Below, in pieces: positions 12,065 to 21,428 of a stretch of 64,000 nucleotides of DNA. Both the position numbers and the translations under genes were made by a program. Within the stretch, counting starts at the first letter, position 1. Each line of letters begins with the position of its first letter. The stretch is from Ilyonectria destructans (lineage: Eukaryota > Ascomycota > Sordariomycetes > Hypocreales > Nectriaceae): assembly GCA_020740775.1 (NCBI GenBank), contig JAHEWK010000027.1, forward strand, positions 62,001 to 126,000. The letters run 5' to 3'. The notes beneath the pieces were generated by a model, which had not been told where the DNA came from, did no database searches, and was given only the letters and a program-made list of their open reading frames with translations.

Positions 12065-12710
12065 TGCGAGCTTGTGCCGAGAAGTACGGCTCGGTGTCGA
12101 CATAGAGAACTCCCATCTTTCACAAGCATCATAGCACGCCCAGCGTGGAACTACGCTGATGCATTGCCACGAGGAGTTCACTCGGCTCGGATGCCTTGCC
12201 GCTCTGGTCATGCAGAGCTCCCACCCTCCCTACATTACAGCGCAGCCGAGTCGATGCGGTGAGCGGCTCTGCAATACGGCGTTGCCAGCAGAGCAGCCTA
12301 CTTACCGACCTCGTCCCTCATCACTGCCTGAGTTCCTTGCCTCTGGGGTGTGATTGGCTTGCATAATGCAACCCCTTCCTGGGATGATATGGTGTTGACC
12401 ACCTTTCGGTTGGTGGTGCTTGGGGAGTGTTGGGTGGCCTGGTGAGGATGACCCGACCGGAACTTCGATCTCTGCTCCTTCCGCTACGTGCACGCTAGCC
12501 CAATTTGGCATTCCTGCATGCGCATCGTCCTCTGGCTGGTTGTTCAAGCCTTAGGCTCTGTACTCCGTACGCTTCACGACTTGTCTCCCGTGTACCCGGA
12601 CATCTTTGTCGTTCCATTTTGCAATACGTATTTTTGACTCATCAGTACACTCGGCTCACTGTCCTTTCCTTTTGCCTCTTCTGGCTCCGAGTTCTGTGCC
12701 CACTAGCTGA
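12065..12710. mobile_element. longest copy of a dispersed repeat element
   Basis: Positions 12065-12438 match 16086-16459 without any indel (constant offset of 4021) at roughly 95 percent identity by eye, and 12439-12710 match 2605-2875 more distantly. The composite makes this the most complete copy, about 645 bp. I see no clear terminal inverted repeats or target duplication. Its minus strand keeps a decayed coding feel (for example RKVVNTISSQEG, HVAEGAEIEVP), so it may be a fragment of a larger element rather than a MITE. Confidence 0.65.
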
Positions 12711-13550
12711 GGGGAGCGGCACAGGCATGACGCATCAACACATCCTCGACTTGCCGTCACATACAAGGCGGGGCAGTCCCAGTTTCATATTCTGCCTCAT
12801 CTCGGTGGCATATTCCCCAGTGAATCATTTCGGCCCGTGGGTTAATTATATCTACCGAAGACCATAGAGGCTCTAGCCAATACGAAACGCTGCCGATGAT
12901 AAGGGCAATCGTGAAGTCACTGCAAAGACACTCCTTATCTATTAGATAACCTGCTAGCCTGGCATTGATTACATACTGGTAAAGAAGCAAGGAACCTGAG
13001 AGATCATTTCGAAAAGGTGCTGAGCTGCCTGAATAGGGGGCGGTGCTACCGTAGTATGTACAATGCATGATGATCATTATTAGTTGCCTCAATGTATAAG
13101 CGAATGGACCCTTTACCACACCATTCACAAGAGCTAATGAGAACTCGATGGGTACAATCGGTTTAGTACGTCAAAAATGACATGTGTTAATATGATGGGG
13201 AGAAACTGTCACTGAATTGGGGTCAGCCCCGTAATCATTGGGTATTTGGAAGCGGAGCGCCTCGGCAGGCCGAGTGAAGGATGCAGTTGGCCTACGCAAA
13301 TTCCCATTCACCCGGGCTTACATCTCATAGAGTCCACTAGGCACCGGATCCTGGAAGGTTTGTTTTACGCCGTCCCCCCGATTTGCCCCAAAAACATGAT
13401 CATGAGCAATTGCTTGATGACTAAAGCGACGTAGACGTTTTACTATAAAACACAGCCCATTCCTCTTGCCTCGCTTCAGTTTTCTGCAATAATATTCTCA
13501 GACGTGTCCTAAAATTAAGTTATCTTAACTCAATCGCACTATACAATACA
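12711..13550. other. no gene recognised
   Basis: A 123-codon minus-strand frame (12757-13128) is rather hydrophobic but has no family signature or good start. The final 100 bases before 13551 are AT-rich and probably the promoter of the small zinc-finger gene. Confidence 0.35.
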
Positions 13551-13661
13551 ATGCCTGAGCCACCGGTCGATCTTTGGAATTGCCCATGCGGGCAGAACAA
13601 TCCATCGACCTCTGATACATGCGAAAAGCCGGGATGCGACAAGCCAAGAAACTCCGGCTAA
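13551..13661 (+). CDS. 36-aa RanBP2-type mini zinc-finger protein
   Basis: A very short ATG-to-TAA frame encodes one zinc-finger-like unit: W9-N-C-P-C then NN, then C-x4-C (DLWNCPCGQNN...CEKPGCDKPR). This spacing is close to the RanBP2/NZF finger, which binds ubiquitin or RNA in other proteins. Two bases after the stop, a well formed 44-nt intron (13664-13707, GTACGT donor, TACTAAC branch site, ATAAG acceptor) suggests transcription. Either the intron lies in the 3' UTR or the stop truncates a longer gene. The finger assignment is by motif only. Confidence 0.5.
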   Translation: MPEPPVDLWNCPCGQNNPSTSDTCEKPGCDKPRNSG

Positions 13662-14070
13662 CGGTACGTCCAGTGCTATGAGTGCATCATTTACTAACTT
13701 ACATAAGTCTACTCTGTTGAATCCGGGCCCATGGCGCATTTGTGTGTTGTGGATTTTATGCTTCTATTGGGCTTGTCTTCAACAGGAAGGTCCGCTACTT
13801 GTAGGTCTGGAGGTTCAACACCACGGACAGGATTGAATTCAGTTCTTTCAGGACTATGAATCAGGCGCGTGTTCAGGGCATTACCTTGTGATCGACTCGA
13901 TCCATCTCACCTTCGCGATGCACCACCTACGGTCACATATCAATCTGTTTTCATTTCTCGCGCTGCTATGTGGAACGGATGATGGTCCGTGTTGTCATTG
14001 GGGGGCATGGGTCTTGTGCGGTGCTTCCGTTATACCTGGTCTGTATTAGACAGACGACTATCTCTTTAGA
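13662..14070. other. intergenic
   Basis: After the small intron at 13664-13707 I see no supported gene up to the stop of the phosphotransferase gene. Confidence 0.4.
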
Positions 14071-14994
14071 TCACATTGGAAAATGTTCCTTACGCCACTT
14101 CTCCCATGCATTTATGACCTCGGGAAACCCTTTCCTTCCAAGTTGACGTTCGACCAGCGATCTCCACTCAGATGGGTCGTTCTGCCAGTCAAAGTCCATC
14201 CCCCAACCGACGCCAAATTTAGTGCGGATCCACTCGCGGGGAACGTAACCCGCAATCTCCCAGTCGATGATCCCAACGACTTGGCCCGAGTTGATGATTA
14301 TGTTAGCTGGCCCGAGATCGTTATGATAGAACACAAAAGTAGAAGATGTGGATGTTCCCATGCCGAGCTGTGTACAGTTCTCTCGTAATGTCTCCGGTCG
14401 AAAGTCGGACGTATTGGGGGACGAGCGTAGCCAGGCATCAGGCAACTGGCGGCCATCAACTCCGGTTATAGCTTCAGAAGTCCGGGATGATAGCTCTTCG
14501 CATATTTCAACAATTCGGCAAGCATAGTTCGTCTTATCATCCTCGTTCATCCCTTGCCAAGCTCCAGCAAGCGTCTTGCCAGGCACACGGGAGGAAAATA
14601 GGTAGCTCCTATCATCCTCCTTGGTATAGTAGAAGGTCCGAGGGGTAGCGAAACTGAGCTTTTCCTTCGCAAGCCAGTCCAATGTCACATTCTCTGTCGT
14701 AGCATCTCTTCTTGCTTGAAATAGCTTGATCTTAAGAAAAGCATCGCCGAATCTCCAGACTGCAGTGACATCTGCGCTACTGTACAAGGGACATACATAA
14801 CTGTCAGTAGGCAGTGTTTCGGGAGCAGGAAACAGGGATGAGTCATCAGAGAGAGTATAGTATAGGCCGTCGGTATGCCACAACCAATTCTCGGCGACAG
14901 AGACGACAGAGGTTCGACGTAGGAGGAGCTTATTCCCAATAAGCCATGAGTTGTCATCGATTTGTCGAACTGAGTCTCGAATCTGAGTAGACAT
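14071..14994 (-). CDS. aminoglycoside-phosphotransferase-like kinase, 307 aa
   Basis: A single-exon APH/ChoK-fold small-molecule kinase starting at ATG 14994 (upstream in-frame codons lack an ATG). Visible motifs are the ATP-binding lobe with FLKIKL (near residue 87), the catalytic loop F-Y-H224-N-D226-L-G-P-A-N231 and the metal-binding I-I-D244-W-E followed by AGYVPREW. All key residues are present, so it is probably active. Length fits the fungal APH family, whose members lie in genomes in large numbers with mostly unknown substrates. Fungal members are often near secondary-metabolism or accessory genes. No cluster partners are visible here. Confidence 0.85.
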   Translation of the reverse strand: MSTQIRDSVRQIDDNSWLIGNKLLLRRTSVVSVAENWLWHTDGLYYTLSDDSSLFPAPETLPTDSYVCPLYSSADVTAVWRFGDAFLKIKLFQARRDATTENVTLDWLAKEKLSFATPRTFYYTKEDDRSYLFSSRVPGKTLAGAWQGMNEDDKTNYACRIVEICEELSSRTSEAITGVDGRQLPDAWLRSSPNTSDFRPETLRENCTQLGMGTSTSSTFVFYHNDLGPANIIINSGQVVGIIDWEIAGYVPREWIRTKFGVGWGMDFDWQNDPSEWRSLVERQLGRKGFPEVINAWEKWRKEHFPM

Positions 14995-15787
14995 ACTTGA
15001 TCGCAAGATCGATTTGACAATCTACTTGAGTGGTCTAGCGTAAATTCGGCCGAAAATATGCAGAAAAGTGGGTGTAGGACATAGGAATGAGGAGAATTTT
15101 GGAGAGAAAGAAGGAATAGAAAGGAAATTAAGGACGCTGGCGAATTTAAGACCAGCAAGCCTAGGAGCGGTGGACCATGGCAGAAACTGATTCGTTGTCA
15201 ACCATCATGTGATGAGACGGGAAGCGGGAGGTCAAGGACAGCACTAATTTAGGATAACAAAATCTAGCTGTTCCCAAGATCAGCATGCCCATGCTGATGT
15301 CCTGAACCACATGCACTTGTCCAGAAGATGCTTGCTGTCTTGCATCAGTATAACCCTTTGGCAATTGGTGTGTACCTCCAAAATCGCCTTGTCTTGGAGC
15401 CTTGAGCTCAATCCATGGCCTGAGAGCCTTTTATGCATGTGAGCAGCCTGCTAAATTTCCTCTGAGCGAAAGTATGCAGGAGCTGCCCGAATCGTATCCA
15501 AACTGGCCAACACTTATAGCTGACGCTTCAAGTGGAATCCCCCCAGCATTAATACCCGAGATAGTCAGTAAGGTGTAAACCACTACTGACACGTCGCCTA
15601 GTGTTTATCACCTTTTCGACAGAATGGACGTGGTCTCTGGAGCATCGAAGCGTTTGAGAGACGACCTACAGTCGGCGTAAGTCAATAGTAGGGATGATCA
15701 ACTAACTCGTCCGACCAAGAGAATGAAGAGACCGTCCAGCTGCTCCTCTCGTAGCATCATACCAAAGATTATCTGCTGATAGTTCAG
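14995..15787. other. intergenic
   Basis: This contains the promoter side of the phosphotransferase gene and, towards 15600-15780, possible decayed 5' coding of the cupin relic. No intact gene is seen. Confidence 0.35.
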
Positions 15788-16085
15788 ATGGGGATCCTCA
15801 CTCAGTTTGGGGCTGGGGATGAGTCTCCAATTGATGACTGTGCTTGCGAGTTCAGCAGGCCCTCAGACGAAGAAGGGATTAATACCATTCATGTCCATCC
15901 GCGCTCTGCCGAGCTCCAATTCGTTAGCTCAGGTCGTTTAATCACCGAGATGGTGCCAGAAAATGGCGTCCTGGATAATGACGGCCAACACCGAGTCATT
16001 CGCACCGAACTGACGCCCAATGTGATGACGCCCTTCTACTAAGGCTCTGCGCATACCCAATATAACCCAGATTACCAACCCGCTA
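15788..16085 (+). pseudogene. broken germin/spherulin-like cupin
   Basis: The frame contains the cupin motif of fungal spherulin-1-like proteins: TIHVHPRSAELQ followed by RLITEMVPENGVL and HRVIRTELTPNVMTPFY. An in-frame TAA at 16040-16042 falls where the family has glutamine (FYQG), and the same frame continues after it with GSAHTQYNPDYQPA to about 16085. There the dispersed repeat (16086-16459) begins and the second half of the cupin barrel is missing. The 5' part is also short, lacking the start of the domain and any signal peptide. CAA to TAA is a C-to-T change at CpA. This is a dead gene truncated by, or next to, the repeat. Confidence 0.7.
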
Positions 16086-16459
16086 CGCGAGCTAGCGTCG
16101 AGAAGTACGGCACGGTGTCGACATAGAGAACTCCCATCTTTCACAAGCATCATAGCACGCCCAGTGTGGAACTACGCTGATGCATTGCCACGAGGAGTTC
16201 ACTCGGCTCGAATGCCTTGCCGCTCTGGTCATGCAGAGCTCCTACCCTCCTTACATTGCAGGGCAGCCGAGTCGATGCGGTGAGCGGCTCTGCAATACGG
16301 CGTTGCCAGCAGAGCAGCCTACTTACCGACCTCGTCCCTCATCACTGCCTGAGTTCCTTGCCTCTGCGGCGTGATTGGCCTGCATGATGCAACCCCTTCC
16401 TGGGATGATATGGTGTTGACCACCTTTCGGTTGGTGGTGCTTGGGAAGTGTTGGGTGGC
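16086..16459. repeat. 374-bp copy of dispersed repeat
   Basis: Colinear with 12065-12438 without gaps. It ends abruptly at TGGGTGGC, after which the two loci diverge. It sits exactly at the broken end of the cupin relic, which suggests insertion or rearrangement there. Confidence 0.8.
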
Positions 16460-17003
16460 ACTCAGCAGGGTGTTGCTACTCTCGGACGGACACCCTGTTG
16501 GTCGTTGAGTATCACTGCCCAAAGGCCATCTTCCCAAGGAAGAATGAGGTTGATGGAGAACCCCTGGCCGGTATTAGGAAATCCTTAGCCAATCATTTGT
16601 CCAATCGTAACCGCATGAAGGGGATCTAGTCGAGGCACAACGATTGCTGTTCTTCCAGCCTTCTTCACTCAACTCACAGCACGAGCAGAGCAAGCGATGC
16701 ACGGCGAGTGCTACCCGCCAGCAGGTTGACAGCTACATTCGAGCATGAGGGAGTGAGGGAGTGCCCTGTGGAGAACGCGGCTTGAAGTTGAAACCAACAC
16801 TCATGGTCTCTGTCGGACACGAAGAGGATGGCGTCTTGCAACTGGGAATAAGTGAATGACCAACTCGGATCAGTGCGTCCTCCACAACCAACTTGAATAC
16901 ACTGAATGGCCAAAACATATCCATTCGTGAGATATCATAGCCGTTCAAGTGGTAGCAACCTCCAGTATCAAAATCTTACGTATCCACCCCAACCGGGAAC
17001 TTG
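16460..17003. other. no gene recognised
   Basis: Frames at 16441-16629 (plus) and 16674-16948 (minus) are short and unsupported. The missing half of the cupin is not recognisable here. Confidence 0.35.
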
Positions 17004-18215
17004 TCATACGCAGCGCTTCTTCGTGCCCGATGAAGTTCCATCGTCGGAGACGACGGGTCTCTTCCGCTTGCCGTCCTCTTGACTCTTCAGTTCCGTCACC
17101 CACGTTTCCATCTTATCAACATCGAAATTCCCAACCACACTGTACCCCAACGCCTTGCCGAGTCGTTCGCGCAGCCCCAGAATCGGCCAAATAGGCACTC
17201 GTGCGTATTCGATTCTGATTCCCGAACGCTCAATTACTTTCTCGCCCAGTGGTCCCTTGAATGGATTATGAAACCTTTCCAAGAACTCTTTCGTTACATA
17301 CCCCGTGTACACAATGAAGTCCTGCATGTCTGTGTCGTGTGTCAAGATGTACAGTGTGAGATCTTGGAATTTAGGGCTCGGTGGGATGTCCCTTTGAGGA
17401 TTCATTGGCGACTCTCTGCGCGTTGAGGGTGGTGGGGATGGGTAGAAATGCTTCTGTGCCATGGCTAAAAATATAGCCACGAAGTACGCGTCGTGATTCA
17501 AGTTGGACGGTACTAACGGCTTTGTCAAGAGTTGGACCAGACGTTCAACGGGTTCGTTAGGACCCTTCCGGGTCGTTTTTGGGGTGCCAAAGGCTTTCTT
17601 TCGCATCTTGGCAAGTTGCCTTATGTCAATGTAGCACATCATCGGTAGCTGGTGAGGGTCATGCATTGAGGCAGAAGGCTGCGTGGGTGCGTTGAACGAG
17701 TCAGCGGGCTGTGTCGAGACTGAGCGAAAGGACGAGTATGACGACTCGGTCTCCTCAGGGAGGAAATTCCACATGATCTGCACGCGCACTGCCTCTCGGT
17801 AGACTCGACCACCAAAATACAGGTGTAGCTCTGGAAGGTATGGTGTGCTGAATGGTTGGGGCCAGAGCGTCACAAGCACCTCCTTGACGGCATCGGAACA
17901 GGTGGAGTCTGTCGCATCAGATTCAAGGATCGCAGTAAGGCAGTCGCTGAGTGTAGTGATGGTATCCGACAGTCGCAAATGGCCCTCCGAAGGTGTCGGG
18001 TTAGGCCCGATGGCCGGTATTGGGCTATCGCATGGCGGTAGTTCTTCCCATTGCGTGCTGAGCAGCTCAGTGTGCAGATCTGTCCACCTAATGGGCCGCA
18101 CAAAGAGCGAAATACCAACGTATTCATAAAACAGGTAGTAAAGCGATTTTTTAGTCGGGCATCTGATGCAACGTTGGTGCCGCTTCAGGCAACGCGATTG
18201 GCGCTTGGAATGTCT
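17004..18215 (-). CDS. unknown protein with C-terminal basic patch, at least 365 aa
   Basis: A long minus-strand frame encodes at least 365 residues; it stays open upstream to about 18215 (with KKSLYYLFYEYVGIS), so the true start or a first exon lies between 18101 and 18215 and is unresolved. A possible alternative start in another frame begins MTETFQAPIALPEAAP at about 18201. The middle contains CYIDIRQLAKMRKKAFG and a well ordered C-terminal part (FIVYTGYVTKEFLERFHNPFKG, VPIWPILGLRERLGKALGYSV). The tail is basic (GKRKRPVV ... GTKKRCV), like a nuclear localisation signal. No family is recognised. Length and codon character support a real gene. Confidence 0.6.
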   Translation of the reverse strand, partial: RHSKRQSRCLKRHQRCIRCPTKKSLYYLFYEYVGISLFVRPIRWTDLHTELLSTQWEELPPCDSPIPAIGPNPTPSEGHLRLSDTITTLSDCLTAILESDATDSTCSDAVKEVLVTLWPQPFSTPYLPELHLYFGGRVYREAVRVQIMWNFLPEETESSYSSFRSVSTQPADSFNAPTQPSASMHDPHQLPMMCYIDIRQLAKMRKKAFGTPKTTRKGPNEPVERLVQLLTKPLVPSNLNHDAYFVAIFLAMAQKHFYPSPPPSTRRESPMNPQRDIPPSPKFQDLTLYILTHDTDMQDFIVYTGYVTKEFLERFHNPFKGPLGEKVIERSGIRIEYARVPIWPILGLRERLGKALGYSVVGNFDVDKMETWVTELKSQEDGKRKRPVVSDDGTSSGTKKRCV

Positions 18216-18435
18216 CCGTCATTGTCACGAGCGCATGGAATCACTATATCTGCCAAGCCATGCAAGTCTGAGGTCGCGGTGCCAACAAGACGAGCAACAA
18301 GTCGAGGTCACAACAGAGTCCAAGAAGGTGTTGAAGGGCAAGAAAAACTAGCGATTTGCCGCCATACGCCCTTGAATAGGCGATTGAGACCATGAAAAAG
18401 AGCTTGGGAAAGTCATACCATCGAGTTGCTGAATG

Positions 18436-18570
18436 CGACTATAAGATGAAGATGGACTTAATCTCAATAGCGAAAGAAGATTATGCCTATTAACGTACAG
18501 AGGGGATGGAATCAGGACGTTTAGAACGTATTGCAAGATCAGGTTTCAGTTTACAACGTGAATTGCATTG
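18436..18570 (+). repeat. copy 1 of a 135-bp dispersed repeat
   Basis: It matches 57478-57613 with scattered substitutions. The other copy keeps an open frame (MPVDVQRGWNQDIKNVLQ). Here the same frame has a TAG in place of AAG and ends early, so this copy is decayed. Confidence 0.7.
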
Positions 18571-19163
18571 AATCCCCCGAGGCTCGGCAAGCGGGAGGGA
18601 CCCGAAATCAAATTCCGAGTTACCCTATACTACGTGGCAATTAGTGAATCGCCCATAGCGGCACAGTGCCTTGTAGGCCGCCCGTTAAACTCCTCGCAGG
18701 TCGTCTTCGCCGAATTCCAGAACATCGCCAGAACACACCGGGTACACGTAAAATGGTGCCCAGCGCTTGAGGACATCACAACACCGCAAGTAGATGATGA
18801 TACTGGGAATCAAGTATTTTTCACCCTGCCCCCAACTGAGGATTCTAGATTCCTTGAATGGCGTATGTAGATGTAGTTAGACATGTCTGTAGGTACGGAC
18901 AGGTGGACATGTCTTCACCTCAAAATCATCTTATGGTGTAACAGTAGTCTTATAAATACCGAGAAATCACTACGTTAGCTTTTGTATCCTCCATCTAATC
19001 GAACTCTACGTCGAGAGAGAGCTCATCTTACCCGAGCCTTAGCTTTAAAAACCCTCCCCAGGCAGTCCGACCCAGCTGCCTGCGACCCAAAAACCACAGA
19101 TGCACTGCAGTGACATAACAATACTGACATGGCCTAAACCCGGGCGCTGAAACTGGCGGCTGC
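18571..19163. other. no gene recognised
   Basis: A 100-codon plus frame (18568-18870) has no family or splice support. Near 18880-18910 there is a small ACATGTC-rich palindromic stretch. Confidence 0.3.
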
Positions 19164-19494
19164 GATTGTAGTCTAGTAAAGGACCCCGCCAAGGGAGGAG
19201 CACGCTTCCTAGTGGAGATCCTGGCAAGCTAGAGTTCGTTGTCACCAAACTCGGGTCCAAGTTCACTGCCGATGTCATCCTCCCAGATTCGTCCCCTCTT
19301 AGGTCCCTTTCGGGGTTTCCGCAACGCAGCAAGATATTGGCCAAGTGCTCTACAGCATTCGAGGAGTACATCATATTGATTCAGAGGAAGTCTATTGACG
19401 AGTACTTTCAGCCTGTTTGTATGAAGAAGATCCCTGCCATGAGGTGCGAGGCGGAAACGAGACGCATATTTAGGATAGAGGAGAGGCTGGGGTG
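19164..19494 (+). pseudogene. coding fragment of unknown family
   Basis: An open plus-strand frame without an ATG reads as genuine protein to a TGA at 19492-19494 (LEFVVTKLGSKFTADVILP, FEEYIILIQRKSIDEYF, RRIFRIEERLG). It looks like the 3' exon or remnant of a larger gene, possibly transposon-derived, but I do not recognise it. No 5' part was found upstream. Confidence 0.35.
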
Positions 19495-19545
19495 ATGTAA
19501 ATAATTAACGTGATAAATTCATCTCGTCTTAAGTCTGAAAATAGT

Positions 19546-20336
19546 TTATAAACCCCTTCCGGCTCTAGCGGTTCGGCTGAGAGTTAGATTTATAACCATT
19601 GCATAAATCGGGAGTCCATTTAACACTCGAGGGTGTTGTGGCCAATGCAGCTTGTCCGGCCTCAGATCCCTCATATCAATACGCAAGTGAGAGGAAGATG
19701 GCTCAGACCACAGTTGTCCCTCACTGTCATCGTCAGTGATAAGTTCAACTTTCAGTGGGTCAGTAAACGTATGTCCGGAGGTGAAGGCTTCCACCTGCTT
19801 TTTCGCATTTTCGATCATGACCTGAAATTTCTTGTCTAAGCCGAGCTGGTCATCGTTTGGAATAGCTGCGTGACAACCTTTCATCGTGCTTGTGAACGCT
19901 GGAGAGAAAACATCGGCGGCGTCACGGCCGACAAAGGTAAACGGCATGGAGGCTAAACCAACCTTCCTTAGGTAGTAGTACAGTGAGAAAGCGTAGACAT
20001 TTCGTTTGCTCCCTGGCCTGAGCCCTTCAACATCCTTTTTTTGGTCGATCCATGACGCCACATCGTTCCACCTCAAATTTGGCGGCAGTGGTAGGAAAAT
20101 TGAAATCCCGGCCACATTAGAGTCATTTTTTAGGTTCTCTAACGTATCTTTAAGAGAGTCTGGACGTGATTCATGTGTAAAGCAAGATATTTGAAGGGAT
20201 TGCTGTTTGAGGCTTAGAAATGGTTCGCGGGTCTTGCGTAATAATCTCTCACCCTCTTTATCGCTTGGGTCTTTAGGCGGTGGTAGTACTCCACCGCCGG
20301 CGAATTACCGAAGTAGACTACCGCAAGCCGGCTCAT
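19546..20336 (-). CDS. FolD-like (methylene-THF dehydrogenase family) protein, 246 aa
   Basis: Two exons, 20253-20336 and 19546-20202, are joined by a canonical 50-nt intron (GTGAGA donor, CTAAG branch site, CAG acceptor). Exon 1 reads MSRLAVVYFGNSPAVEYYHR..K, matching the FolD N-terminal pattern LAVVxVGxxPAS..Y..xK, and keeps the catalytic Tyr-x3-Lys (Y18-H-R-L-K22). Exon 2 begins QSLQISCFTHE and carries LKNDSNVAGISIFLPLPPNL and IDQKKDVEGL, the FolD motif NxDxxVxGIxVQLPLP / KDVDG. The usual Gln of QLPLP is Phe here and the last Asp is Glu. The C-terminal NAD-binding half is very divergent. Either a folate-pathway paralogue, perhaps inactive, or a protein of new function. The N-terminus lacks the usual first 40 residues, so an upstream exon may be missing. 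Confidence 0.6.
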
Positions 20337-21428
20337 TGCGGTAATCGTGCGTGTGTTATGTGGCTATTTTAAAGAAAATCGACAGCATGGAACACGCCGG
20401 TCTTTTAATATATGTCGCAGTTTATTTCTGCGGGTGGTGCCTTAGGCTTGAAGAGAGGAACAAACCGGAATAGCCCACCAATGAAAAATATACCGCAGGC
20501 CCGTTGGTGAAAGATGTCAGATCTCGTGATCCCGTACAGTGGGGTCTGACGGTCTGAGTAAAGGGCCTTTGGCACAGGGAAATATACGCAAAAATAACCT
20601 GATTCAATTGATGATAATAACGACCTTAATTTCGTCGTTGTGACTGATGACTTGACTGTGTGTTGATCACCGTGATCCCGGTGAGGGATTTCCCTCAACT
20701 ACGTTCTCCGTGACCCCCGCTACCTCAGTCACCATCGGGACCGGATCCCTCCGTCTGACAAAAGACGCGAACACGTGAGTCCGTCCGAAGGCGGAATATT
20801 CCAGTACGCGAAAGAGTCAACCCACTTAATTTTTGTTTGTGTTGGATCTGTCACGGCCAATTTGATTAGGGCAATAGTATACAATACGATGTCGAGATCA
20901 AAAATGATTGTTGATGGATCCATTACGGTCAAATTGATCAATGCAATAGTGTTCAAATTGGTGATGATGATGGTGCTTGTGCCGGTCATCCGGACCGGCT
21001 GGAAGAAGGGGTATCAGACCCTTTCTGACTAAGGTCCTAATGTCAGTCTACCAGAGGTTTCGTAATACAGGGTCATCTTCCAACAGCAATTCCCAATTAT
21101 AGTGGTGTATAGTCTCGTCCATGCTCAGCATCAGTGGTTTAGTGCTATTGGATTCTTGCAGGTGTGACCTAACACTGTGTATCCTACGGTTTGGCTGACC
21201 GGCACAAGCACCATCATCATCACCAATTTGAACACTATTGCATTGATCAATTTGACCGTAATGGATCCATCAACAATTTATAATTAAGATCTGGATATCG
21301 ATGAACCAGAGGATTGTGCCTATCTGGCGCTTATTCCGTCACCTAAGGGCCAATCTGACAGTTTACATAGCAATTTTAAAGAAAGAGAGTACACTAGGTC
21401 AAGGGGAACCTGAGAATGTCCTAGAACT
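20337..21428. other. non-coding stretch with inverted repeat
   Basis: No gene is seen. The stretch is dominated by the inverted repeat at 20907-20988 / 21196-21277 and a related direct repeat just upstream of the left arm (20840-20890). Confidence 0.5.
20907..21277. repeat. perfect 82-bp inverted repeat with 207-nt spacer
   Basis: Arm A (20907-20988) is the exact reverse complement of arm B (21196-21277). Weaker matching continues outward for about 20 bp. The block GGATCyrTyACGGyCAAwTTGATyA also occurs as a diverged direct repeat at 20847-20890. A transcript across it would fold into a long hairpin. It could be a foldback transposon remnant. Confidence 0.85.

Noticed and set aside
11655..12134. 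Overlapping 153-codon minus and 102-codon plus frames
   Set aside because: They oppose each other in the same bases and neither resembles a protein family; the right end runs into the repeat.
12757..13128. Hydrophobic 123-codon minus frame, possible membrane protein
   Set aside because: Hydrophobicity alone is not enough; there is no conserved motif and the charge pattern around the segments is irregular.
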